Source of the DNA: Hydnum rufescens UP504
Taxonomy: Eukaryota > Basidiomycota > Agaricomycetes > Cantharellales > Hydnaceae
Length of the DNA: 64,000 bases
Direction: 5' to 3'
NCBI GenBank assembly: GCA_014904985.1
Contig: MU129067.1
Location: forward strand, 64,401 to 128,400
Shown: one piece after another, positions 46,273-57,429 of the stretch
How the letters are laid out: every line of letters begins with the position of its first letter
How positions within the stretch are numbered: position 1 is the first letter of the stretch
Translations under genes and position numbers: made by a program
Notes under the pieces: model-generated
Told to the model about the DNA's origin: nothing
Databases searched by the model: none
Seen by the model: only the letters and a program-made list of their open reading frames with translations

Positions 46273-47823
46273 ACGCCCAGCGCACGATATAGAAGCCCGT
46301 TCCAATCCGTCCCCTGCCTGTTCATCTCCCGTCCCAGCTCCCCCCTCTGAACTGCATGCTGGCAGGATCCGTCCAGCTCCTGTTGTGTTGGATCCTAGAT
46401 CCAGCGGCCGCCAAAGGGAGCCTGACACCTGGCATAGTTTTGGATCCCTCACCGTTTTGGACTTGTCTCTCTTTTTCAGTTCTTTGATAGCACTGAGGAC
46501 ATGCATAAAATAAATCCAGTTTGCAGCACTTCATATTTACTTGACCATCCAGGATAAATGCATTATTGTCCACATTGTGCGTGATTTGAGGCTGCGATGA
46601 AGCATGTACACGAATGGTGTACTTGATACTACAAGATACTTAAGCGAACTAGATACCGGCCAGCGTTGTTCCTCAAGAACGGGATCGAGGTACTCTCCCT
46701 TCGATGGAACCGTTCACAGTAGAATTGGCATTTGTAATGAACGTCCCGATGAATATCTCGCTATACCAGGTTTATTCTATCATTTCTAACCCGAGGAAAA
46801 CCCAGAAGTGACAGTTGGATATGCGTGGCAAGACATGTCGCGAGAGTGGAAAAGTACTGGGCAAAGTATGCAAGGAACGACGATATAGTTAGAGCCGCAG
46901 CAGCTGCTTGCATCATCTTTGTATACGAGTCCCAGGTCCCCAACTGTTACGTTTAACATAAGAAGTGAGTTCACTCTCGCACCTCACGAAAGAGGTTGAA
47001 ATGGGCGAGATCCAGGGCCGCCGAGGCACGCGAGCAGCACAACACTCAGCCCAAGAGCTCGAACACGGGTCCATAGATCTTTCGAAATTTGGTCGCGATG
47101 AGGAACCACTGAAGGTAAAATGACGAAGATTTACCGCGTCCCGGAAGCAGATCGACCGAAATATTATGTCTAGGTCACGTCCACTCTCGTGGCCGTGGGG
47201 AAGCGATTGGGACAGATCCAGAGGGCGTGAATATTTACAATAATGTCCGCTGATTGAGCGATCGGGGAGAAGGGTCCTCCACAGGCGTGGCAATCCTGGG
47301 AAATAGTCACGAGAGTGACGAGGTCAGTGACGAACCAGATAGTCTACGCAGGTTCGAGAGTAATGAGAGACGGAATTGTATGCATGATACATCTAGGAGA
47401 CCTTTAAGCCAGGCGACAAGGTCCGAGTCTAGGGTTCCAGCCTGAAGCGTGCAAGACCAATCTAACAGCGGGACGGCGATTCGAAGGTATCTACAGTACA
47501 CCTTGAAGCACCGAAAAAAGCGAGTGAATATCATATAAGTTGACAGTGATCTGGAGGGCGGTTCATTGACCAGTCAAAGACTGAAAAACGCCGATAAGAG
47601 CGTCCGAAGTAGAGCTCCGTGATGATTGGGATCAATCGTCATCAGAGGCGACCTTGGGGAAACGGAAGTCGTTTGGGACTGTCTGGAGCAGCTTTGGGTG
47701 AGGAAAGAACTTTCCTTCAGGGCAGTCACAGAGGCACAGAGAGGCGACCTTGTGCTGCCGCGGTAGGAACATAGTGCAAGGCCATTCTGCCCCATGATAC
47801 TGGGATGGGAAACACCTCGGTCA
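46273..47823. other. no gene recognised
   Basis: 1.5 kb with only short open frames on both strands. One minus-strand frame (46913-47293) has a few leucine-rich stretches but no supportable family. Likely 3' region of the secreted-protein gene and decayed sequence next to the transposon island. Confidence 0.4.
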
Positions 47824-47886
47824 GAGCTGCTCTTTTTGTGTGGTGTTTAACTTTTAACTTACCTAACATTAAATATTATATTCTAG
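47824..47886 (+). repeat. 3' half of a hairpin-bearing intron unit (left end of island)
   Basis: Begins with the right arm of the shared hairpin (GCTGCTCTTTTTGTG), then a branch-like ACTTACCTAAC and an acceptor ATTCTAG. The sequence after the acceptor (GTCATACTTTCCACCC) matches the sequence after the acceptor at the far right end of the island on the other strand. Sequence left of 47824 is not shared, so this is probably the boundary of the repeated unit. Confidence 0.6.
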
Positions 47887-48010
47887 GTCATACTTTCCAC
47901 CCAAAGGCATACCAAACCCTGTAACCCCACCCATCAACTGTTGAACGGGCGAGTTCAGGTGGATGGTGGGCGGAAGCAAGAACTGGGATTGATCTCCGGA
48001 ATCCGCAGGA

Positions 48011-48521
48011 TATACTGTAGTGTTACGACCTTAGGTCGGCACGTGACTTTACGTAATCCCCAGGCACCGTATTTTGGCCAGTCGTGGAGTGCTTGTGACC
48101 TGTGACCGACCCCCATTTAAGCACTGCTGTGAGCACACCCATGGAGGCTACCCAGGCCTCTAGAGAAAAATTCTGATGGTGATGCTGAGCAACCCCACCC
48201 GGATGACATTGTTCACGCATCCCAAACACTGTGCCGGATGATGCAATCACATAGCAGATAGTGATGATGACAGTGCCAATGATGAAAATGGGCAGTAATG
48301 AGTCTGACTACATTTACTAGAGTCCGGACAGGTGGCAGAGGGGCAAGCACGAGCTCTGAGGAGGGCGGAGGCCCTATTTCCATATATGGTAACTCAATTC
48401 AATTTGTTGTGACCATCTAAGTCGCCCAGCCATTGTGACCTGTGACCGGACCCCTTTTAAGTCTTGTCGGGAGGGTCTTGTGACCTGTGACCACGACCTA
48501 AGGTCGTAACACTACAGTATA
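48011..48521. mobile_element. 511 bp MITE with TA target duplication
   Basis: Perfect terminal inverted repeats: TACTGTAGTGTTACGACC (followed by TTAGGTCG) from 48013 and its complement up to 48519, flanked by TA on both sides. The element has no coding capacity. Inside, a motif TGTGACCTGTGACC occurs three times (near 48092, 48437 and 48479). TA duplication and short length suggest a non-autonomous Tc1/mariner-type element. It sits inside the exon-like segment between the first two intron units. Confidence 0.85.
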
Positions 48522-48708
48522 CAATGTATTACATAATCAAGGGGAGATTGTCTACCTCCAACATCAACACCCAAACAGCATGGTACAGGGACAAAACAAA
48601 TGAGCCAATGAACAAACAAAGAACAACAACATGCAGGAAGCCATGGAGAAGATGAGCAGGGAAACAGAGAGCCACACACCCACTGCAGTGGGTGTGTGGC
48701 TATATAAG

Positions 48709-48811
48709 GTATGTATATTTTTTAATAGCTACAAACACACAAAGAGAGCAGCAGTCACTGCTCTCTTTGCACAACTTTTGATTTTAACTAACATATTGTT
48801 CTCCATTCTAG
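48709..48811 (+). repeat. hairpin-bearing intron unit 1
   Basis: GTATGT donor, branch-like TTTTAACTAAC, acceptor ATTCTAG. Contains a perfect 12 bp-arm hairpin CAAAGAGAGCAG / CTGCTCTCTTTG (48740-48769). The preceding exon-like sequence ends in a 32 bp palindrome (48671-48702) centred on CACTGCAGTG and then TATATAAG at the splice site. Confidence 0.7.
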
Positions 48812-48925
48812 GTTGGGGTGTCCAACCCCAATGCACAAATACACACACCTGCCCAAATCAACCCATCAACCCACCAACCAGCCCAGTACCCCACACCCTC
48901 TGCAGCAGATGTGGGGTACTACAAG

Positions 48926-49036
48926 GTAAGTGTTATTTTTATTTTTATTTTTATTCTTGTGGTGCAAAAAGAGCAGTGTAAGCTGCTCTTTTTGTGCTGC
49001 ATTAGTATCCAACTAACCTATTATTTATTTATCTAG
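48926..49036 (+). repeat. hairpin-bearing intron unit 2
   Basis: GTAAGT donor, TTTTTA repeats, hairpin GCAAAAAGAGCAG / CTGCTCTTTTTG (48964-48994), branch-like CCAACTAACC, acceptor TATCTAG. The exon-like segment before it (48812-48925, 114 nt, open in phase 0) also ends in a palindrome GTACCCCACA...TGTGGGGTAC. The peptide ends of the two preceding exons are alike: TPTAVGVWLYK and TPSAADVGYYK. Confidence 0.7.
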
Positions 49037-49158
49037 ATCTTGTACCAGAACCTACACAAACCCCTGACCACAAACCTGCCAAATGACACACCATGAACAA
49101 AACCCACAACAAAACCTGCAAATGAAAACAGTGAATGGCACCCCTGACTGGGGTGGAG

Positions 49159-49312
49159 GTAAGTATTCTCTTTAGGTAGTTCTTTTAGCTACAATTGTGA
49201 AAGAAGAGCAGCCTCTGGCTGCTCTTCTTGGGTACAGGGTGAGCTGATGGATGTATATACTAATATAATAATAATGATGATGATGATAAATTAATAAATA
49301 GTGATTTGGCAG
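49159..49312 (+). repeat. hairpin-bearing intron unit 3
   Basis: GTAAGT donor preceded by the small palindrome CACCCCTGACTGGGGTG, then a 13 bp-arm hairpin AAGAAGAGCAGCC / GGCTGCTCTTCTT (49202-49230), branch-like ATATACTAATA, a GATGATGAT run and an acceptor TTTGGCAG. The 3' end is less certain than in units 1 and 2. Confidence 0.6.
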
Positions 49313-49362
49313 GGGCCCCTAGGCTGCTTGGGGGGGCCCCCAGGGGCCCCCTGCTGTAAACA
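49312..49362. repeat. GC-rich palindromic block
   Basis: GGGGCCCCTAGG ... GGGGGGGCCCCCAGGGGCCCC forms a strong imperfect palindrome in AT-rich surroundings directly after intron unit 3. A similar G/C-run palindrome (GGGGGGTCCCCCCCC) occurs at 63144-63158 near the right end of the island. Confidence 0.6.
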
Positions 49363-49779
49363 TCTTCTTAGATATAATAAATGCAATGCAAATTATATCT
49401 AATATGATGTGGAAAAGTGGCTGACCAGCCTGGGGATGCCTGGAGTAGTTTGGGAAGGTCAGGGAATTTTTTGGGATTTTTGGGATTTTTTGAGATTTTT
49501 TTTGGGATTTTTTCAGTTTTTTTTTTTGAGGCTAGGGGCAAATTCCTGGTTTTTCATGGCCTGTGGGGAGCCTAGCACCTATTACTCACAGTACATAATA
49601 TCAAAATAGGTGGCATACAGTGATGACCTATGGTACCCAATTAGCCCTCTTATTTCCTGTTCTCCAATGATCCATCTGCTCCCCTATAAACTTAGAATTG
49701 TTCACCTTGTCCATTAGCCAGCATGCAGTGCTGGCCTGAGAAGCCCTGAAGCCTCATTTGTCATAAACTCTGAAAACCC

Positions 49780-50228
49780 TGTTAGACATCAGCATTACTG
49801 CCCACCACACTTCTCTGGTGTTGAGTACATTCACTGGCACTGTTGTTACAAGTTGTACTTGTAACCTCATATATAAGCACATCATGTGACCTTGTGGCCT
49901 TGCCACATAAGCACCGCACATCCTCCTCCACTGTCATTAATAATCCCCTTACCAATCCTCCCTTGATACTAGTATATAAGTAGCTACTGCTCATACTCTA
50001 GCTCCTTAGAAGATCGAGAATATATGTATCTGTGATTGTCTCTTCTCACCAATCCTCCTTTCATCTCAAGTCTCCCTGAGAATCCAGTTCTGCTGCTTCA
50101 TTCCTCCACATTCTTGCCTTCCACAACATTATGTAATCCTCGCTTTGTGAGCTTCCTCATCAATCATATTAAGGGACTCCTGTTCATCCTTGGCCTGATT
50201 ACATAATCACCTCCCTGAGCCATGAACA
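49780..50228 (+). mobile_element. candidate solo LTR (449 bp)
   Basis: Starts TGTTAGACATC and ends CATGAACA, that is TGTT...AACA, with ACCC on both sides as a possible 4 bp target duplication. It contains an internal TATATAAG promoter-like element (near 49972) followed by ACTGCTCATACTCTAGCTCC, as LTR promoters do. Only one copy in the window, so the boundaries are a guess from the termini. Confidence 0.45.
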
Positions 50229-50331
50229 ACCCTTAACAACTGTCTTCCATGTCTTCTGCCATTTTTGTGTCATTCTCCCCCAGCTTTCATCATGCCCCTT
50301 TGCTTCTTTTGCTCTAGTGCTCTTTCCTAGT

Positions 50332-53094
50332 ATGCCAAGGTCCCATCATAGAGTGAAAACCAATATCATTCACAATCCTCTTCAATACACCCAAGCACCT
50401 CCTGTTGCAACACTATCATACAAAAAGCAGTTTGAGCTATACCAAAATATCTGGTTACAACAAGAAGAAGTATTAAAAGGTGTGTTTCTATTTTGGTGCT
50501 ATATCTACATGTGGTAAGGATCATTCTGCTAGGACAAGCCCTGCAGACCATGGATGCAATCTTGGAGAGCAGGAGGATCACACCAGTGCTGAAAATCCCA
50601 CTGAATCCATTGACAATAACTGGCAGGATATTGATTTTACTCCCACCTTTCACCAACCTCACAAGCTTGAGGACAATGAATTACATGAAATTTTGGGTCA
50701 TGTTAGGGGACTCCTTCAGGCATCATGAGTGCATTACATGATCAGATCACAGTGTTTTGATGTGGGATTTTTTTCAGGAGGTGCAAGCCAATACAAGACA
50801 TGTGTTCATGGTCACAATGCCTTGAGAAGTCCCAAGCATTGTGGGTGAGTCAACTACCACTTTTAGCTGATATATACCTACAATATGTTGTAGAACATCT
50901 GATGGCTCAACCCCTTCACTTCCCTGATGTTGATGTTGGTTCCAATACTGTATGGTACCTAAGAATTGTGGCTGTTGATATATTTGGTGCAAAATCTTGT
51001 ATACAGGATGAATGTATACTTACCCTTGCCTCCCTTGCAGATGGGACAACCATAGAATATATCCCAATGAGTCTGGGTGATGCTTGGCCTAGTTTGGGAC
51101 TTGCACAAGGGGGATACCTTGCAGCAACCCCTGTAAATCCAACTGTTGTGATATCAATTCAAACCCTAGATCTCTATTATTTGATTATTCAATGTGTTTT
51201 GTCCTTCAGTGCACAGAGTTTTGCATGAATTCTGTCAGATAAATTTGGAGTTCATTCTCTGATAGTGTTTAATTTTCAAGTATTGACATTGTGAGATGTT
51301 CTAGGTTGTCTATCACCCATACTTGCATACACAACTATCAAATGCCTTTGATGTCTTCTTTTCTATTCATCAAAGGCTCCAGTGTTTTCTCAATAAGGAG
51401 CTGGGGTGGGATTCACCTGACTATCACCTCAAACATTCCTGCCCCTGTTGCCATTTCCTTGTGTGTATGATATTGATACCCTGTGAAATATCCATTATAA
51501 ATATATTCTTTTAGGTCAAGGATGAGCCACCCTGAACAATATCCCTTATTATGACTGGTGATGGGAACAATTCACTGTCCCACATGCCACATAATCAACA
51601 AGTGGATAATCACATCTTTGAAAGTGATTACTTCATCCCAAGGAACAAAGTCAATGTCCATGAGAACCAGGCAAAGTATTCAAAGAAGAACAAGGAGAAA
51701 GAAGTATGTTGATTCTCAATGACAATGGGTTGTGATATTTATTTGCAGACAGGTTGAAAATCTCAATGATCCCAGCAACTCAAAGGATATAACTGAAATC
51801 CAGGACACATGCTTGTGATGGAAGAATTCACGTCCAATGCCTAAGACAAGCAAAGGAAGTTCCTTCAAGCTTATGGATGAGACAGGTGTCTTTGTGACAT
51901 TGTGTCAACACATGATCATCCAATTCATAATGGATATGGTGCAATGTGGGGAGAGGTGAGGGTTATTTACAGCTCTTCTCCCATTGTGGTCCTAATAGAC
52001 CCAGAGCAAAATTTCCACTCACTACAGCTGAAAAACTCATGAATGTATTCAGCAGCAACCAGCTTTATCTGTATGATGTCGGTTGCACATTCTTGGCAAC
52101 AATTAAGAGATCCTCTCTTGCTGACACAGCTAAAACCTTGAATTTTAAATCATGTACTGGGGCTTTCCATGGTGCAGCACACAACTGCCCATGCCAGTTG
52201 GATTTTCTGATTGGTATGATTGAAGGGGCTGGTCTTGAAGATGGTGAAGGTAATGAACAAATCTTCTCAGCTTCAAATTCTCTTGCAATGGTCACTCACC
52301 ATGCCACTGCTTATTATCATCACATGCAAATACATATCCACTTTGAAAAGTGGGATGAAGAAAAATATGAGAACCTGGGTATTTATGTGCAATCTTCAGT
52401 GGAACTGGCTGGCTAACTGTGTTTTTTTAGCCCAGTTTCTCTTGAACAACCACCATACAGCATGGAGTACAATACATGAATCCCTTCTCATTCTCAATAT
52501 CACTAAGTGCCTCCATCCCAATTTTGATGCCAATAAAGATTGCAAGCACTGGACTGATGAGGAGTGAGAATATCTCTCATCACTTCAAAGTGAGCCACCT
52601 GAAGAAACATCAAAGATTGCATATTTAGATGCCCTTGAATGCCTTGAGAAGGCAGAGTATGTCAAGTACTATATATTCTGACATCTTTCACTGACACATA
52701 GTGGTATTTGTTATAGATCAAAGTTCACCTCTCTCCTGAATGTGGGTCAACCATGATTCACACACCAGGATGTATGGCTTATGCATACTCAGAAGAGTGT
52801 TGAAGAAGCAAGTTTCAGGATCTGGGGCTTTTGGCAAGTCCTGGGCACCTGATTCCCCTGCTAGGTTGGAAGCCCTCCAGCTACAAGTCCTTTGTGTCTA
52901 TGATGAGTGTTGGAATTGGGGATGCACGAGCTCCCAACACTCAAGAACTTCCCCACCTCTCTTGTTATTGATGAGGTGGCACAGCATATGTGTCGTATCA
53001 TGGAACTTGCACACCTCAATACTGCTGATGGTATAGAAGAAGGATTGGGAGCTCCAATGACTGTCAAATCAAACTCTGGTTCAGCCAGTGTGTA
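50332..53094 (+). pseudogene. KDZ-type transposase, decayed
   Basis: Fragments of a Kyakuja-Dileera-Zisupton DNA transposase, a family abundant in basidiomycetes. Seen in order: SHHRVKTNIIHNPLQYTQAP (50335), WVSQLPLLADIYLQYV (50845), VAVDIFGAKSC, YLAATPVNPTVVISIQTLDL (51113), SNAFDVFFSIHQRL (51337), CPCCHFL, TGDGNNSLSHM (51557), FESDYFIPRNKVNVH (51619), WKNSRPMPKTSKGSSFKLMD (51819), DETGVFVTLCQH, then YDVGCTF (52072), CTGAFHGAAHNCPCQLDFL, GLEDGEGNEQIFSASNSLA and HHMQIHIHFEKWD. The acidic-residue and Cys/His motifs of the catalytic core survive, but a stop codon (51816-51818) falls in a conserved stretch just before WKN, and several frame changes occur, so it is not functional as it stands. 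The C-terminal end after 52560 is unclear. Confidence 0.8.
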
Positions 53095-53639
53095 GATGGG
53101 AGACTGTATTTCTGTTTTTATTCAATGGGCTGGTTCGCTTTGATGGTTGATCACTCTCTAACAAGTTGTGTATGGTATTCAGTGGAGGATAAGATTGTGG
53201 TATGGACTAGCTATAGTCAATGATATATCATGGGATGCTTGTGAAAGGCTTATACATGTTGTATTGAACTGTTTACTGCTATTTGTGTGTACCTATTTGT
53301 GTTCTCCTGGTCAAAATGCAGATTCTAAAGAGGGTTCTAGACTAGTTTAAGCTTGATTCAGTGTGTCAATGTGTTTCTTTCTTCTTCTAACTTGACTTTG
53401 TTATTACTCACCTTTCCTTGGATGTCCAGCAACTCTAACCTTAGGTCCTGCAACTATCCTTGGCTTAGTATTTCACATAGAGGGCTTCCAGTGACTTAGT
53501 CTTAACAACCTTGTATATGACTTAGCTCCAGATGGCTTTAGATCAGTACTCTCTTCAGATGCAAGCAGATTTTGTAGACAGTAGTATATTCCAGTAGTGA
53601 GAAGATGGGGGGATACAGGAAAATCTACCAGCTTTTATA

Positions 53640-53910
53640 CCTTTCTGAAGGTGGCTGTGTTTAAAGAATATGACTCACTCCTAGGTGAGTCATATGTGAG
53701 AACAATAGGGTTGTCAAGGAGGGTGAGTCATTCATAAGGTGGTTGCAAGGAAGGTGAGTCATTCATAAGGTGGTTGCATGATAGGTGAGTCAGTCATAAA
53801 CAGAACAAAAGGGTTGCTAAGAAGGTGTTATCTTTCATAAAGTGGTTGCAAGGAAGGTGAGTCATTCATAAACAGAACAAAAGGGTAGTCAAGGAGGTGT
53901 TATCTTTCTT
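53640..53910. repeat. tandem repeat with AGGTGAGTCATTCATAA unit
   Basis: GGTGAGTCATTCATAAGGTG recurs about every 33 bp, with shorter and longer variants (AAACAGAACAAAAGGG inserts). The left edge has the palindrome ATGACTCACTCCTAGGTGAG. No coding frame. Confidence 0.75.
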
Positions 53911-54079
53911 ATCTGTGAAGTTCTAGAAGTTACTTGTGGCAATGGGAGATGAAATCAAGGGATATTTCCGAGTTCTTGGAGATTAATTTGTTTGTAGTCC
54001 AGTGGTTAAGATGTTTTTGTTGCTGGTTGATAATGGGGACAAGTGCATGGGATGGGATTCAATGCAGAAACAGCAGTTT

Positions 54080-54500
54080 GCATCTGTAATAGATGTTCTT
54101 GGTATCATTAGATGCGGATTTTTAACAGCTTTCCGGACGCGGTGGTTCTGAGCAGATCCGGTGTAAACTGACAGAGAAATTTGTTTTTTACTGATGGGTG
54201 TTGATTCTGATAGTAATATCATTCTGTAGAGTTCAGTTTTGATCTGTTCTTCACGTTCTTGGTACCTTTGGATGCAGATGTTTTATATCGTTTTAGGTGC
54301 TGTTGTTTCGAGGGGATTAAATGCGAACTGAGGGAGAAATTCATTTTTTACTGGAAATCTCGGATTTTGATAGTAAAATTGGCCTGGAGAGTGCAGTTTT
54401 GGTTTGTTTGACTTGTGTTTGGTACCGTTCAAAAGTTGTGAATCGTAGCTTTCTAAGTGTTATATGGGTGTACCTCTCCGATCAAAACTGACGGAGTAAT
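54080..54500. repeat. three diverged tandem copies, about 160 bp each
   Basis: Copies begin near 54098, 54255 and 54410 with GTTCTTGGTA, then GATGCGGAT or GATGCAGAT, ACTGACAGAGAAATTT or ACTGAGGGAGAAATTC, TTTTTTACTG, GATTCTGATAGTAA or GATTTTGATAGTAA, and GAGTTCAGTTTTG or GAGTGCAGTTTTG. Only the first half of copy 3 is present. Confidence 0.7.
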
Positions 54501-55418
54501 CGAATGAACTCTGTTTTCATGCATAGCCATAATTAATTTCGTAATAGGTCACATGATCATTCCAATGGCTGGGATCAATGGATATTCGCATTTTCTGATA
54601 CTGGATGTTTTTATCTTCCACAGATGGTGAACACTTTTAATTGCAGCCCCTTGCAATGTCTTTTATCTTTCCCTGGCTTATACAACTGAGCCTGAGTTGC
54701 CTTTCCTTGTGTAATACCACCATTTCCACCCTTCAAACCAAAGCAAAATCTCCTGCAAGTTTACACTTCGAATTTGGTGGTAGAAGTCACTTATTGTCGG
54801 GTATGGATCTTTTAATATCCGTGTTTTCAATAGGTTTTTCTTTGTATAAGTCTTGGATTATCAAGCGAATACCCACTTTGGATTACATTGTTCAGGTGGA
54901 GGTCAAGAGAATCTGTGGAGAAGGTTCAACAAGGCACAGATATGTTCTCTGGAATGCAGAGGAGAAGGACAAATTTGATTTCGAGGTTGTGATGTAATGA
55001 GGGTTGATTGTTGAACAGTTCTCCGAACTTGTACGTTGTCCAATTGACTCTTTTTGTCTTTATAATGCCATCAAATGTGACTTGGGGATTTGGGAAATAA
55101 CGGATGATCATATGGGATTCGAGGTGGGTGAATGGTTCAGGATAGAGATAGTCGAATTGCCAGTAAATGATCGTGTGAAGTTCTAATGGCATGGTGAACA
55201 CTTTTGATTCATACCTTGGGGATAGTCATTTGATTTGCTTTTATGTCATTTTTGCATCCATAGGTCTGTGATCATGTGTCAACCTTTAATTTCACTTAGG
55301 CCTCCCATGAGCTTGGATTCCTTCATTGATCAACAGGGTCACTTGTTTCACATTTTGCTATTGTTCCCTTTTTATATTAATGTCTTTAGGTGGAGGTGGA
55401 GGTTTATTTCATAATTGA
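54501..55418. other. transposon-island sequence, unassigned short frames
   Basis: Contains one open frame on the plus strand (54641-54997, hydrophobic start, LSLSCLSLC) and one on the minus strand (54926-55201), neither recognised. The phrase ATGGTGAACACTTTT recurs at 54622 and 55190, pointing to duplication. No support for a functional gene. Confidence 0.35.
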
Positions 55419-56400
55419 TTATATGATGATTGGGGTCGTGTGGGTGAAATATGGGTGGGGGCACTCTTCATCCTCCAAATCTCCAAATACTACGATAAAA
55501 TGAGTGATCTGAATGAGGAGACGACCATCTGAACTGAAGTCTTTGATTTGGATTTGATTCAGGCAAGCAAAATAGAAGTGTTCGTTGTCATTTTTGGCAT
55601 TGGGATAAAATGTGCCAAATTCCCCTACTTGTAGTGATAGGAAGGGCAAATTGTGGTAGTTACATATACTTTTAAGCCGATTTCAGTTTCTGGCATTGTC
55701 GCAAAGTCCTGACATGAAAGAGAAATTCCATCGGCAGCTGAATTCGAATCACTGCCTGAGTTCTCGATATTGTCTGGGTTCCTGATTGTTTAGTGAATGT
55801 CCTTAATGATCATGGTTTTCACATACTGGTTGAGTTCATGGCTTTTTCGAGGTTGAAGTAGAGTGGTTAGGACTATGGGTGAAGGTCTCTGATCCACGTT
55901 TTTTTTAAAATGACTTTTATACCCGATTGTTTGGCTTCTGGCACATGATTGAATTTGCAATTTTACATAGCATTTCCATGATGGAGGAGGATTTTATTTT
56001 ATTTTATTTTATTTTTTAATGATGGTTCAACAATGATGATGAGGGTTTATTCGGGGGGGTTGTGGGTGAATGTAGGAAGGTAGATCGCCTCTCTGTCAAC
56101 ATTTCCATACACAGTTAACCTTATCTGCACCCTTACATGAAAATTGGAATTATTGGAGTAGTCTCGGGTCACGCAGTATGATTCGATGCAGGCGATCATG
56201 TATGTTTGGACCGTGGTTGTTGTGTTAGGGCAAAAGTAACCCCTTCGTCCAATGTGAAGATTTAGAATTGGGTCGTTCCAGTCCCTAACATGTTGTGCAA
56301 AAAAAAACCATGTGTCCCATTGTATCATCTGGGATGTATACATTGTCGTGATTGGATGGGAGTTCTGTGTGGGTTTCAAAAATGTTGTCAATAAACACAT
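55419..56400 (-). pseudogene. two diverged coding-like blocks of unknown family
   Basis: Minus-strand peptides at 55419-55649 and 56047-56400 resemble each other: FYPN / FCPN, then FACL / IACI, DFSS / DYSNN, VVFGDLEDEE / TVYGNVDREA and YFTHT / TFTHN, in the same order and spacing. They could be two exons of one repeated domain or two copies of a degraded gene. I cannot name the family. A (TTTTA)n run lies between them at 55991-56015. Confidence 0.4.
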
Positions 56401-57040
56401 CAGTAGGCATAATTGATGGTGTTCTACCCCTTTTTAGGTAAGCATTTATATAAGTAGCATTGTTTCTGACATATGTTCTTTTAGAGTCATGAGGATGGGA
56501 TGAGAAAAGAGGATTTTGTTTGTTGGGGGTGTTCTTATAAGTTGGATTGGATTGGTCTAGGCTTAGAAATTTACTTGGATTTTCAGGGCTCTAGGTTCGG
56601 GTTCGGATTTGGTGTATTAATTGTTAATTTGTTAAGTTGCAGGTTTGATTTTGCTGTTTATAGACTTGTAGTTTCTGATTTTTAGTGTGGTTTTTTATGG
56701 CTTGGTTCAGGCCATAACTTGTTGAGTTTTGTCTTTGACTTTGGTCTTTGGTTAAATTTTTTTTTTTTTTTTTTGACTAAGTTCAAAAGACCTTAGGTGA
56801 AATCAAACACATTTTTAAAGGGGAGGAATAGAAGATTTTAGATTTTACTAGCAGCAGTTTTCAGGTGAGCTCATACAATAAACAGAGAACTTAGAGAAAA
56901 ATAAAGGTTTTCCTTGGCCAACAGGCGACATATTTGGTACATTGGAACTTGAGTACATATGGGGAGTGGGACATTGGGATGAAGCACAGGATGTATTTGA
57001 AGAAAAGAGAAGTAGGAATCCTTGGTGAGAGACACATGGG
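56401..57040. other. AT-rich island sequence, no gene recognised
   Basis: Only short open frames. A T run (56757-56775) and G/T-rich plus-strand sequence (GGTTCGGGTTCGGATTTGG near 56592) are present. Nothing assignable. Confidence 0.4.
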
Positions 57041-57049
57041 GACAAGGCA

Positions 57050-57210
57050 CAAGGGTATGGGATATGAGATACGAGGATACAGGATACGAGGAGTGAGGAT
57101 ACGGGGAGCGAGGATATGGGATGCGATACAGGATGCGAGGAGTGAGGATACAGGATGCAAGGAGTGAGGATACAGGATGCAAGGAGTGAGGATACGGGAT
57201 GCGATACATG
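57050..57210. repeat. minisatellite, GAGGATACAGGATGCAAG-type unit
   Basis: Short purine-rich units of 11-22 bp (GGATACAGGATGCAAGGAGT, ACGAGGAGTGAGGATACGGG) repeat with variation over about 160 bp. The last three units are near-identical. No coding or CRISPR-like arrangement. Confidence 0.8.
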
Positions 57211-57429
57211 AGCGAGATTGTGAGTTTAGTTGACATTGGCGCTTTTTGGGTCTGATGTAGAATTCGTGAGTTTTGCTATTGTAAGGACAGAAAGAGGTAA
57301 ATAGGTACATGACATTGGGCTACCACCTGTTTGAATTGACATCGGAGTCTTCGGTAGCTGGGTTGGATGGGAGGTCTGCGAGCTCATAGGGGCAGCCGGG
57401 TTTTTCTTGAATTCGGCCCATTCATTGTC

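Noticed and set aside
46913..47293. F-box or LRR-like gene on the minus strand
   Set aside because: Only scattered leucines and no F-box; frames break frequently and no splice model joins them.
57050..57210. CRISPR-like array
   Set aside because: Units are contiguous and variable with no unique spacers, in a eukaryotic genome; it is a minisatellite.
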